A DNA stretch of 6,328 nucleotides from Lachnospiraceae bacterium UBA7481 (lineage in GTDB: Bacteria; Bacillota; Clostridia; Lachnospirales; Lachnospiraceae): positions 1 through 6,328 of the forward strand of contig DLOP01000149.1 in NCBI GenBank assembly GCA_002478505.1, read 5' to 3'. Made by a program: the position numbers and the translations under genes. Below, piece by piece: positions 1 through 5,980 of this stretch; the first letter of the stretch is position 1; every line of letters starts with the position of its first letter. The notes under the pieces are model-generated. The model was not told where the DNA came from. It worked only from the letters and a program-made list of their open reading frames with translations, and searched no databases.

Positions 1-2
1 TA

Positions 3-278
3 AAGGCGCAGATATATTGTCAAAAAATAAAATTTGAGGAGATTATATCAAAGGTTACTATTCTTGCATCAATGGAATTGGAGGCAGATAGGAACGTCTT
101 TACCTGTACTACGGAAGATATGACGGCAGCTGGTGCAGCATATGCACAGACTGCTATGAGGGAGAAAAACAGATGTTTTTCCACACTTGTTTCTGCAGCA
201 GAAGCGCAGATTGGTCGGCTGGAATCGTGTATCTATGGATTGGAAGAAAAAATTCGTGAACTGGAAGCACAGTTATAA
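3..278 (+). CDS. Small helical protein, left-truncated (type VII-effector-operon-like)
   Basis: I do not recognise this protein by name. The reading frame is open from the window edge to a TAA stop, giving at least 91 residues, so the true start probably lies outside the window. The only in-frame ATG, at 72, has no ribosome site at normal spacing (the nearest AAAGG is about 17 bases away), and the frame is protein-like before it (ISKVTILASMELEADR). The C-terminal half reads as a coiled coil (SAAEAQIGRLESCIYGLEEKIRELEAQL region). No signal peptide, membrane segment or catalytic motif is visible. In Bacillus LXG-toxin operons a DUF5082-type coiled-coil protein often comes first, and this gene sits in the equivalent place. 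That comparison rests on position and composition, not a detected match. A TAA at 1-3 in another frame could instead end an upstream gene, in which case the start codon here would be non-standard. Confidence 0.6.
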   Translation, partial: KAQIYCQKIKFEEIISKVTILASMELEADRNVFTCTTEDMTAAGAAYAQTAMREKNRCFSTLVSAAEAQIGRLESCIYGLEEKIRELEAQL

Positions 279-306
279 GAATTAAATTTGTCAGGGACAG
301 ATAAAG

Positions 307-330
307 AGTATGGCAGAAGGCTGCCATATT
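307..330 (+). other. Strong RNA hairpin in the intergenic leader
   Basis: A perfect 8-bp inverted repeat, TATGGCAG (309-316) and CTGCCATA (321-328), flanks a 4-nt AAGG loop. One G-U and one A-U pair extend the stem to 10 bp. It lies between the first two small genes, just ahead of the AAAGGG ribosome site of the gene starting at 349. There is no T-run after the stem, so it is not a typical intrinsic terminator. An mRNA processing or stability element, or a protein-binding operator, is possible; its function is unknown. Confidence 0.6.
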
Positions 331-348
331 AAGAGAAAGGGAAAAGAA

Positions 349-654
349 ATGGAAAAACTACAGATTGATGAATATGAGTATCTAAAGAATGAAGTAAACA
401 GGATTCATGAGGAAAGTGGCAGACTAATCCGGGAGTACATAGCGGAGATGGAAAGCATCTTACTTTCAAAGGATGTGTTTCACACGGAACAGGTTTCTGA
501 AAAGCTGAAACAGACGGTGGAGGTGCTTCAAAACCGATTGCTTCCGGAATTGGAGAGTATCTTTAAAACTACAGGACAGAAAATAGAAACATTGGGAGAA
601 CAGTTATCGGATGTAGACGAGGAGGGGAGGCGAAGCGTACAGTGGGAGGAATAA
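349..654 (+). CDS. Small coiled-coil protein, putative effector partner
   Basis: This is a 101-aa, highly charged, almost wholly helical protein (MEKLQIDEYEYLKNEVNRI at the start). It has long heptad-like stretches and no signal peptide or transmembrane segment. I chose ATG 349 because AAAGGG lies 7 bases upstream. The in-frame ATG at 310 falls inside the hairpin stem, lacks a good ribosome site, and adds a basic stretch that looks like translated leader. The final 13 bases overlap the next gene, which suggests coupled translation. In Firmicute type VII LXG loci, pairs of small helical proteins (Lap/DUF3958-, DUF5082- or DUF5344-like) bind the helical N-terminus of the effector and are needed for its export. 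The length, fold propensity and position here fit that role. No family-specific motif is seen, and there is no WXG. Confidence 0.75.
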   Translation: MEKLQIDEYEYLKNEVNRIHEESGRLIREYIAEMESILLSKDVFHTEQVSEKLKQTVEVLQNRLLPELESIFKTTGQKIETLGEQLSDVDEEGRRSVQWEE

Positions 655-944
655 AAATATCATATAACACTGTTAGAGAAAAAGCTGACAAGTTGGAAGT
701 TCAAATCAGGGATGTTCTTGACGGAAGCATTCTTACAGGGTATGGAAAAATAGAGGAAGCGGTAAGCCAGTCTAGCGGAATTGTAGCAGAAGCAGCACTG
801 GAGAATATCAGACAGGAGCGGGAGGCATTAACGGAATTAAAAGGAGTTATGATAAAAATTCTGAAGCTTCTTGAAAATTCAACAGATGCATTTGAAGAAG
901 CTGATCAGGACTATTGCGTATCGCTGAAAAATAAGGAGGAATAG
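642..944 (+). CDS. WXG100/DUF5344-like small helical protein
   Basis: A 100-aa protein predicted to form two helices, starting MGGIKISYNTVREKADKLE and ending near STDAFEEADQDYCVSL. The opening (M-x-x-I-K-I-x-Y/F followed by an amphipathic helix) resembles DUF5344-type proteins of LXG operons. The ending resembles the conserved last helix of WXG100/ESAT-6-like proteins (F/Y-x-x-A-D followed by a hydrophobic heptad). The classical central W-x-G is absent; the interhelix region instead carries L-T-G-Y-G. The start is GTG inside the end of the preceding gene, served by an AGGGGAGG tract about 11 bases upstream. GGAGGA immediately after the GTG has no ATG, GTG or TTG behind it. The gene is followed after 6 bases by the large lysozyme gene, so the two are surely co-transcribed. 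The likely role is a secretion partner or chaperone of that protein; this is inference from family resemblance and order. Confidence 0.75.
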   Translation: MGGIKISYNTVREKADKLEVQIRDVLDGSILTGYGKIEEAVSQSSGIVAEAALENIRQEREALTELKGVMIKILKLLENSTDAFEEADQDYCVSLKNKEE

Positions 945-950
945 ACAGGA

Positions 951-2672
951 GTGTTAGCAAGAAATTATTACATAGATTACCGTGAGGTCACCGAGCTGGG
1001 CGAGCGAATCGGAAATGTGATGGCAGAGATGGAAAGACTAATGGAGGCGGCATCCGTGGCTGTCAGGGAGATGGAGGAAACGGCAGAGCAGATCCCGGCA
1101 GAAGCGGAATGTGGTGGTTTGAAGTATGCATGCGTGGCAGTAAAGGAAGAAATCGGAAAGACGGATTTTGGGTTCTATGGTCAGAAGGTAAGGCAGGGAC
1201 TTGAGCGGTTTCTGGATGAAAATGAGTGGATCAGGAATCGTTTTGTAAAGGATATGGAAAATAATATAGAAAAAATCATAAAGTTTAAGGCGGAGTGCAG
1301 AAGCCTGATGGAAGAATTGGAATATCAGGAAGAAGGAGCATGGTCTTGTGACGGTATTCGGAAAACAGCGGGACAGGATGCGGAATCTAAAGAGGAAGAA
1401 GACTTGGAAACTGTACAATACTGGCCGGTGACAAGGGAGGAGCTTCTCAGGCAGGCGGCAGGAAAGCTTGCCGGTTTCAGGATGGATCATGGCGTCAACA
1501 GTCCGGAAGATGGAGAAAAGATGCGGGTGTATTTGCGTTATTTGGAAGCGTTAAGGAGAGGGGATTATAGCAATGTGGAGATTGCGGGCATTCTTGCACC
1601 GGTAGAAATGCGGGAAGGAATACCCGTGATCCATAATGGGACGGATGCAATGAATCTCGACAGATACAGGAGGTTGTTAGAGACAGCGCCGGATGAAAGG
1701 GGTCTGCCTCCGGGGATATATGACTGTGGTATCTTTGTTGCGTATAGCAGGGGATGTGCAACGGAGGAAGAACTCTGTGGATATATTGACAGTCTTTTAA
1801 AGCAGATGTATATCTGTGAAAGAGATTATGATTATCTGATGGAAACCATTTCGACTCTTGAACAGGCAACACCGGAGGAGTGCGAAATCACGATTGCCGG
1901 AATTGAAGAGCTGTTTGAAAAGCGGAGAAATGTGATTGAAGCATATCCGAAAAGAACACGATCGGAAGTCATGTTTTATGTACAGATAAGCTTAGTAATG
2001 ATAGATGAGGGATATGATGAGGCGTTTGTTGCGGGAGTAGTGGGGAATATCATGGGCGAAGGGGCATGTGGAAACTTTGAGGATGCAAATTATAAGAAAC
2101 ATCCGGAAAACAAGCCGGATTATTTAGAACATGTTAGTGATTGCATCGGTTATATGGAAAAATATCAAGGACACAATGTGACACAGGTGGACTTGGTGCA
2201 ATTATACTATGATGCGGTATGTGTTGCGGAGCAATGTGGATTTGCTCGTCATGGATTTGGACTGGGAAGCGTTCAATGGACCTTCAACCGGACTGAGCTA
2301 CTTCTGGAATATTATCTTGCGGAATGTGGATATGACGTCTCCGGAGAGGAGTTTCAGAAGCAACTGGAGGAATACCAGAATGCTTCTCAAAAGGGGGATT
2401 TTTCCGAATATGAGGGAATATACATCAATGACCGGCAGGTTAGGTGGGCGGAGGCGGCATATATCATACACGAGTTAGGGGAAGATGGATTGTATTCTAA
2501 GGTCTATCCTGCTTATTTAGAAGAAGTGAGCCGCCATCCTGGAAACGATGTGCAGACAGCTGCCAGGATCGTAATGGAGGACTATATAAATCCTGAGGAC
2601 TGGGGTAGGCTTTCTGATCTGCAGGAAGCGGCAGAGAAGTGGTATCAGATCTTTGTAGGAGGAAATTTATGA
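951..2672 (+). CDS. Putative secreted effector with C-terminal phage-tail-type lysozyme domain
   Basis: A 573-aa protein with a GTG start, 10 bases after AAGGAGGA. Residues 1-125 are mostly helical and charged, with no signal peptide. This is like the N-terminal targeting region of type VII (LXG-type) effectors, though no canonical LXG signature is visible. Residues 125-160 are a low-complexity acidic linker. Residues 160-345 form a middle region I cannot assign. Residues about 345-570 match the phage tail lysozyme family (PF18013 type): AGVVGNIMGEG at 361-371 with Glu370 as the likely catalytic acid, GLGSVQWTFNR at 437-447 (usually GLAQWxxxR), and a closing helix block with YINPEDW and AAEKWYQIF. 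The predicted reaction is cleavage of peptidoglycan glycan strands. Three small helical genes precede it, and a lipoprotein gene overlaps its stop by ATGA. It carries many cysteines (about 14), unusual for a secreted protein. An alternative role is a wall hydrolase for an envelope-spanning machine rather than a toxin. Confidence 0.8.
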   Translation: MLARNYYIDYREVTELGERIGNVMAEMERLMEAASVAVREMEETAEQIPAEAECGGLKYACVAVKEEIGKTDFGFYGQKVRQGLERFLDENEWIRNRFVKDMENNIEKIIKFKAECRSLMEELEYQEEGAWSCDGIRKTAGQDAESKEEEDLETVQYWPVTREELLRQAAGKLAGFRMDHGVNSPEDGEKMRVYLRYLEALRRGDYSNVEIAGILAPVEMREGIPVIHNGTDAMNLDRYRRLLETAPDERGLPPGIYDCGIFVAYSRGCATEEELCGYIDSLLKQMYICERDYDYLMETISTLEQATPEECEITIAGIEELFEKRRNVIEAYPKRTRSEVMFYVQISLVMIDEGYDEAFVAGVVGNIMGEGACGNFEDANYKKHPENKPDYLEHVSDCIGYMEKYQGHNVTQVDLVQLYYDAVCVAEQCGFARHGFGLGSVQWTFNRTELLLEYYLAECGYDVSGEEFQKQLEEYQNASQKGDFSEYEGIYINDRQVRWAEAAYIIHELGEDGLYSKVYPAYLEEVSRHPGNDVQTAARIVMEDYINPEDWGRLSDLQEAAEKWYQIFVGGNL

Positions 2673-3712
2673 GAAGAAGGATAGGAAGGGCAGTGGCAGT
2701 GGCGGCTGCAGTGTGCATGTTTTGGTGTGTAGGTTGTACGGTGTCTGAGGATACGCCGACCCCTAATAGGGCTACCGAAGAAGGAGATGCGGCGGTATCC
2801 GGTGACGAGGTTGTAACTCCGTCGCTTGTAGAGAAAACGGAGACAACAGGAATGCCTGATGAGATGGGCAACGGAGAAACGTCGGAAACAGTGGAAGATC
2901 CTGTAGAAGAATCGGAAGATAACAACCTGATCTATTATGTCTGTGATGATAAGGTGTGGGAAAACGACATTTTCCGGACGTTTTTGGAAGGTGAGGCAAC
3001 AGCGTATGACAGACATCAGGAGGAAGATCTGACATGGCCGGAATATTTTAGGATTCATCTGGAAGAGCATTACAGACACCTGTATGGCATGCAGTTGGCA
3101 GCGGAGGATCTGGATGGTGATGGGGCGGAGGAGCTGATTCTTATGCTGGGCGGTAAGTATTTATATGATTTGTATGTATTTCATGAGGACGCGGGAAGAT
3201 TGTATGCATGGGACATAGTAGAAGACTTTAATCTCGGAGGGGTGCCGTGGAAGTTGAGAGAGGGAGGTGTCTTTGAATATTGGGGACAAGGTTACCGGAT
3301 CCTCTGGAGATTTAATGAGGATGGGGAGCAAGAAGATATGTGGGCTGATTCCTATCATGTTAACCAGTTCAGCGGGGAAGATGGGAAGGAGTATATACGG
3401 TATGAGGAGTCGTTGTATCTTTTTGAGGATGGAGAGTGTGTAAGGGAACTGGGTTATGTCATGTTGGAACCGGCTTCGGGGGATTCGGACGAAACGGAGC
3501 TGGAACTGGTGGAAGGGAATGAGGAAGAACTTTATGAGGTATATTCTGCGCTTACTGCTGCACTGTCCGAGGAATTTCGTTATTTTTTACCTATAGAACA
3601 TGCAGATAACGCGGTGGAGATTCCTATTTGGGAGGTGCCGGGCGGACAAGGCTGGGTGAGCGTGGAGAATTTGCCGGAAAATCGCCGGGAGTTTGAATAT
3701 GTTGGGGAATAG
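2622..3712 (+). repeat. Direct repeat unit A (effector 3' end plus lipoprotein gene)
   Basis: This stretch, from the last 16 sense codons of the lysozyme gene through the lipoprotein stop codon, is paralogous to 3877-4979 in the same orientation. Similarity is very high across the effector tail and lipoprotein start, stays high to about the DLDGDG motif, drops in the middle, and becomes near-identical over the final ~110 bases. The copies begin about 1.25 kb apart. I aligned them by eye. Confidence 0.85.
2669..3712 (+). CDS. Lipoprotein, putative immunity protein for the adjacent lysozyme
   Basis: A 347-aa predicted lipoprotein. Its basic start MRRRIGR is followed by a hydrophobic segment and the lipobox-like W-C-V-G-C, so Cys23 is the likely lipidated residue (Cys rather than Leu at -3 is unusual). 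Residues 25-85 form an acidic Ser/Thr/Glu/Pro-rich tether. The globular part then begins with NNLIYYV and FLEGEATAYD, and includes DLDGDG at 147-152, a Ca-loop-like motif common in clostridial surface lipoproteins. The C-terminus is IPIWEVPGGQGWVSVENLPE and following residues. ATG 2669 overlaps the lysozyme stop as ATGA, with GGAGGAAA 6-13 bases upstream; an in-frame ATG at 2639 would remove the signal-peptide logic. I infer that it sits on the outer membrane face and protects the producer's own wall from the adjacent lysozyme, because translation is coupled. I know no named family for it. A sensory or substrate-binding lipoprotein cannot be excluded. Confidence 0.8.
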   Translation: MRRRIGRAVAVAAAVCMFWCVGCTVSEDTPTPNRATEEGDAAVSGDEVVTPSLVEKTETTGMPDEMGNGETSETVEDPVEESEDNNLIYYVCDDKVWENDIFRTFLEGEATAYDRHQEEDLTWPEYFRIHLEEHYRHLYGMQLAAEDLDGDGAEELILMLGGKYLYDLYVFHEDAGRLYAWDIVEDFNLGGVPWKLREGGVFEYWGQGYRILWRFNEDGEQEDMWADSYHVNQFSGEDGKEYIRYEESLYLFEDGECVRELGYVMLEPASGDSDETELELVEGNEEELYEVYSALTAALSEEFRYFLPIEHADNAVEIPIWEVPGGQGWVSVENLPENRREFEYVGE

Positions 3713-3717
3713 ATAAT

Positions 3718-3774
3718 ATGAAGGGGACGAAGAAGATATTACGGAGGAATACAATTCACTGTAGCATGATCTAA
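3718..3774 (+). other. Possible 18-codon remnant ORF
   Basis: A short frame after the first lipoprotein gene encodes MKGTKKILRRNTIHCSMI and stops. GGGGA lies about 9 bases upstream. The basic start resembles the beginning of a signal peptide or small membrane protein cut short. It may be debris from the rearrangement that removed the second toxin, or chance. It is not claimed as a functional gene. Confidence 0.2.
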
Positions 3775-3776
3775 AG

Positions 3777-3806
3777 TTGTAAAAATAGAAAAATGGATTA
3801 TATAAT
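3777..3806 (+). promoter_or_regulatory. Predicted sigma-A-type promoter for the second lipoprotein gene
   Basis: TTGTAA (3777-3782) and a perfect TATAAT (3801-3806) are separated by 18 bases in an A/T-rich stretch. Transcription would start near 3813, about 108 bases before the ATG at 3921. This is the only intergenic space in the locus with a convincing promoter. No operator-like palindrome is seen beside it. Confidence 0.6.
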
Positions 3807-3876
3807 AGATTTCATGTGCAAATTGAATTTTAATTATTTTTTGTAAATTATTTATGATGAAGAACTTTATAAACGG

Positions 3877-3924
3877 CAGACAGCAGCGGAGTGGTATCAG
3901 ACGGTGGGGGGAGGAAATCTATGA
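3877..3924 (+). pseudogene. Relic of the 3' end of a second lysozyme effector gene
   Basis: Translated in the equivalent frame, this segment ends TAAEWYQTVGGGNL-stop. The intact effector ends EAAEKWYQIFVGGNL-stop; the two align with a one-codon gap, and the shared residues include AAE, WYQ and GGNL. The frame continues upstream only to a TAA at 3844-3846 and has no start codon with a ribosome site, so it cannot make a lysozyme. As in the intact copy, its TGA overlaps the ATG of the lipoprotein gene. The rest of the effector gene is missing, leaving A/T-rich intergenic DNA. It may persist because it carries the lipoprotein's ribosome site (GGGGGGAGG). Confidence 0.75.
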
Positions 3925-4979
3925 GAAGAAGGATAGGAAAGACAGTGGCAGTGGCGGCTGCAGTGGTGTGTATGTTTTGGTGTGTAGGTTGTGCGGCGTC
4001 TGAGGATACACCGTCTCCCGATATGGTTGTCGAAGAAGGAGATATGGCGGTATCCGGTGACGAGATTCTGCCTTCGTCGTCTGAGGTGGAAACAGAGACA
4101 GAGGAACTGCCTGATGATACGGGTAGCGGGGAAACGTCGGAAACAGTGGAAGATCCTATAGAAGAATCGAAAGATAACAATCTGATCTATTATGTCAGCG
4201 ATGATAAGGTGTGGGAGAATGATCTCTTCTGTGCGTTTTTGGAAGGTGAGGCAACTGCGTATGACAGACATCAGGAGGAGGACCTGACATGGCCGGAGTA
4301 TTTCAGGATTTATCTGGAAGAGAATTATGGACACCTGTATGGTATGCAGTTGGCAGCGGAGGATCTGGATGGCGACGGAAAAGAGGAACTGATGGTTATG
4401 TTTGAGGCTAATGGGGAGTCAACAGACCTGTACGTATTCCATGAGGAAGATGGGAGACTGTATGCGTGGGATAAAAAAGAAAATTTTTTTGTAATGCGAG
4501 GAAGTCCGGTGATGCTGAGAGAGGGTGGTATCTTTGAGGATATAGGGGCTAGCAGCGCCAATAGTATTGTCAATTATACTTGGAGATTTAATGAGACCGG
4601 AGAAAGCGAGTATATCTGGATACGTTATGAAAGAGTTGAATCTTTTACAGAGGAAGACGGGATGGAGTATATTCGGAGTGAGGTATCGCTGTGTTTTTAT
4701 GAGAATGGAGAGTGTATAAGGGAGTTGAACAATATCTGGCAGATGCCGGAAGGGCTGGATTGGTCAGAAGCGGAACTGGTAGAAGGGGATGAGGAACTTG
4801 ATGAGGTCTACTCTGCGCTGATTGATGCGCTGCCGGAGGAAATTGGCAGTTTTTCTCTTCCGAAATGGGCGGATAACGCGGTGGAGATTCCTATCTGGGA
4901 GGTACCGGGCGGACAGGGATGGGTGAGCGTGGAGGATCTGCCGGAAAATCGCCGGGAGTTTGAATATGTTGGGGAATAG
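3921..4979 (+). CDS. Second lipoprotein paralogue, putative orphan immunity protein
   Basis: A 352-aa paralogue of the lipoprotein at 2669-3712 with the same plan: MRRRIGK, a hydrophobic core, W-C-V-G-C with lipid Cys24, an acidic tether, FLEGEATAYD, DLDGDG, and a C-terminus almost identical to the first copy (35 of 37 residues by hand count). The segment from NNLIYYV to DLDGDG and EEL is 64 of 72 identical. The centre differs markedly (for example FEANGESTDLY against LGGKYLYDLY, and a longer loop GASSANSIVNYTWRF). ATG 3921 overlaps the stop of the lysozyme relic. An in-frame ATG at 3891 lies inside the relic and would spoil the signal peptide. Its cognate toxin appears to be gone, so it may protect against a sibling strain's lysozyme variant. 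That is inference. The promoter at 3777-3806 probably drives it. Confidence 0.8.
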   Translation: MRRRIGKTVAVAAAVVCMFWCVGCAASEDTPSPDMVVEEGDMAVSGDEILPSSSEVETETEELPDDTGSGETSETVEDPIEESKDNNLIYYVSDDKVWENDLFCAFLEGEATAYDRHQEEDLTWPEYFRIYLEENYGHLYGMQLAAEDLDGDGKEELMVMFEANGESTDLYVFHEEDGRLYAWDKKENFFVMRGSPVMLREGGIFEDIGASSANSIVNYTWRFNETGESEYIWIRYERVESFTEEDGMEYIRSEVSLCFYENGECIRELNNIWQMPEGLDWSEAELVEGDEELDEVYSALIDALPEEIGSFSLPKWADNAVEIPIWEVPGGQGWVSVEDLPENRREFEYVGE

Positions 4980-5008
4980 GAGAACATAGAAGAAAGGAAG
5001 CAGATCTT

Positions 5009-5947
5009 TTGATTTTAAGTGTCAGCCGCAGGACGGATATTCCGAATTATTATTCGGATTGGTTTTTTCATAGGATCAAAGAAGGTTTCGTATATGTAAG
5101 AAATCCTATGAATCCGCATCAGGTCAGTAAGATCGACATTTCTCCTAAGGTGGTGGATTGTATTGTGTTTTGGACGAAGAACCCGGAGCCGATGATTGGG
5201 AGATTGGACGAGTTATCTGCATATCAGTATTACTTTCAATTTACGCTGACAGGATATGGACAGGATATGGAATGTAATGTTCCCCATAAAAAAGAGATCA
5301 TGATACCGATCTTTCAAAAGTTATCTGAGAAGATCGGAAAGGATAAGGTGGTCTGGAGATATGACCCGATCATATTTACCAAAGTTTATACGCCGGAGTA
5401 TCATATCAAAGCATTTGAACAGATCGCGGGCGCGTTGAATGGCTATACAAATAAGTGCGTGATCAGTTTTGTTGATACCTATGCAAAGAATCAAAAAAAT
5501 ATGAAGGCGGTTAATGCTTATGATATGGATGGACCTGCATTAAAAGAGTTTTGTAAAACATTAAGTGGAATAGCGGGAAAAAACAAAATGGCAATCGGCA
5601 GCTGCGCTGAAAGTATGGATCTATCAGATTGCGGCATTGAGCATAATTGTTGTATTGATAAGAAGTTGATAGAGGATATCACAGGTTATAAAATAAAGGT
5701 GGGAAAAGATAAGAATCAAAGACCGGAATGCGGATGCGTGGAAAGCGTGGATATCGGAACTTATAATACCTGTAAAAATGGTTGTAAGTATTGTTATGCG
5801 AATCATAGTCAGGAAAGCGTTGTGAAAAATTGCAGTAAATATGATTTGAATTCTCCATTATTATGCGGAGCGCTTACGGAAGAAGATAAGGTAAATGAGA
5901 GAAAGGTAACATCTCTAAAAGAGAAACAGGTCAGCCTGTTTGACTGA
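5009..5947 (+). CDS. DUF1848 family protein
   Basis: A 312-aa protein recognised from its start ILSVSRRTDIPNYYSDWFFHRIKEGFVYVRNPMNP, typical of DUF1848 (PF08902), and of usual length for it. The start is TTG, 8 bases after AAAGGAAG; no ATG alternative preserves the conserved N-terminus. Near the C-terminus is TCKNGCKYCYA, with Cys255, Cys259 and Cys262 in the CX3CX2C spacing that binds a 4Fe-4S cluster in radical-SAM enzymes. Further cysteines (199, 208, 214, 215, 241, 243) could bind a second metal centre. The biochemical function is unknown to me; an iron-sulfur enzyme acting in the cytoplasm is the reasonable guess. It starts 29 bases after the second lipoprotein gene with no terminator between them, so read-through is likely, but nothing ties its function to the toxin locus. 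Confidence 0.9.
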   Translation: MILSVSRRTDIPNYYSDWFFHRIKEGFVYVRNPMNPHQVSKIDISPKVVDCIVFWTKNPEPMIGRLDELSAYQYYFQFTLTGYGQDMECNVPHKKEIMIPIFQKLSEKIGKDKVVWRYDPIIFTKVYTPEYHIKAFEQIAGALNGYTNKCVISFVDTYAKNQKNMKAVNAYDMDGPALKEFCKTLSGIAGKNKMAIGSCAESMDLSDCGIEHNCCIDKKLIEDITGYKIKVGKDKNQRPECGCVESVDIGTYNTCKNGCKYCYANHSQESVVKNCSKYDLNSPLLCGALTEEDKVNERKVTSLKEKQVSLFD

Positions 5948-5980
5948 TAAGAGCATCAGAGGCGGGAAAGGATAGATAAG

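Larger units (their letters stand above)
3877..4979 (+). repeat. Direct repeat unit B (effector relic plus second lipoprotein gene)
   Basis: This is the second copy of the unit at 2622-3712. The first ~48 bases are the effector relic and the rest is the lipoprotein paralogue. The central part is diverged from unit A and has several small insertions, while both flanks are closely matched. The pattern suggests either duplication followed by diversification of the centre, or acquisition of a related module. Confidence 0.8.

Noticed and set aside
310..348. ATG 310 as the start of the 101-aa protein
   Set aside because: It lies within the hairpin stem with a poor ribosome site. ATG 349 has AAAGGG at ideal spacing.
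1038..1872. Two long minus-strand frames opposite the lysozyme gene
   Set aside because: They are antisense shadows of a well-supported gene. They are rich in Cys/His/Pro/Leu as expected from reversed Glu-rich codons, with no ribosome sites or domains.
2209..2478. Plus-strand 89-aa frame inside the lysozyme domain
   Set aside because: It overlaps the conserved GLGSVQW region in another frame, has no ribosome site, and has a random-looking composition.
2497..3079. Minus-strand Ser/Thr-rich frames over the first lipoprotein start, mirrored at 3848-4334
   Set aside because: They occur in both paralogues only because the sense genes are paralogous. The composition is explained by the antisense of the acidic tether, and they have no start signals.
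3813..3850. Possible intrinsic terminator near the ATTTTTTG run
   Set aside because: The only inverted repeat before the T-run (AAATTGAATTT) cannot fold with a one-base loop and contains almost no GC pairs.
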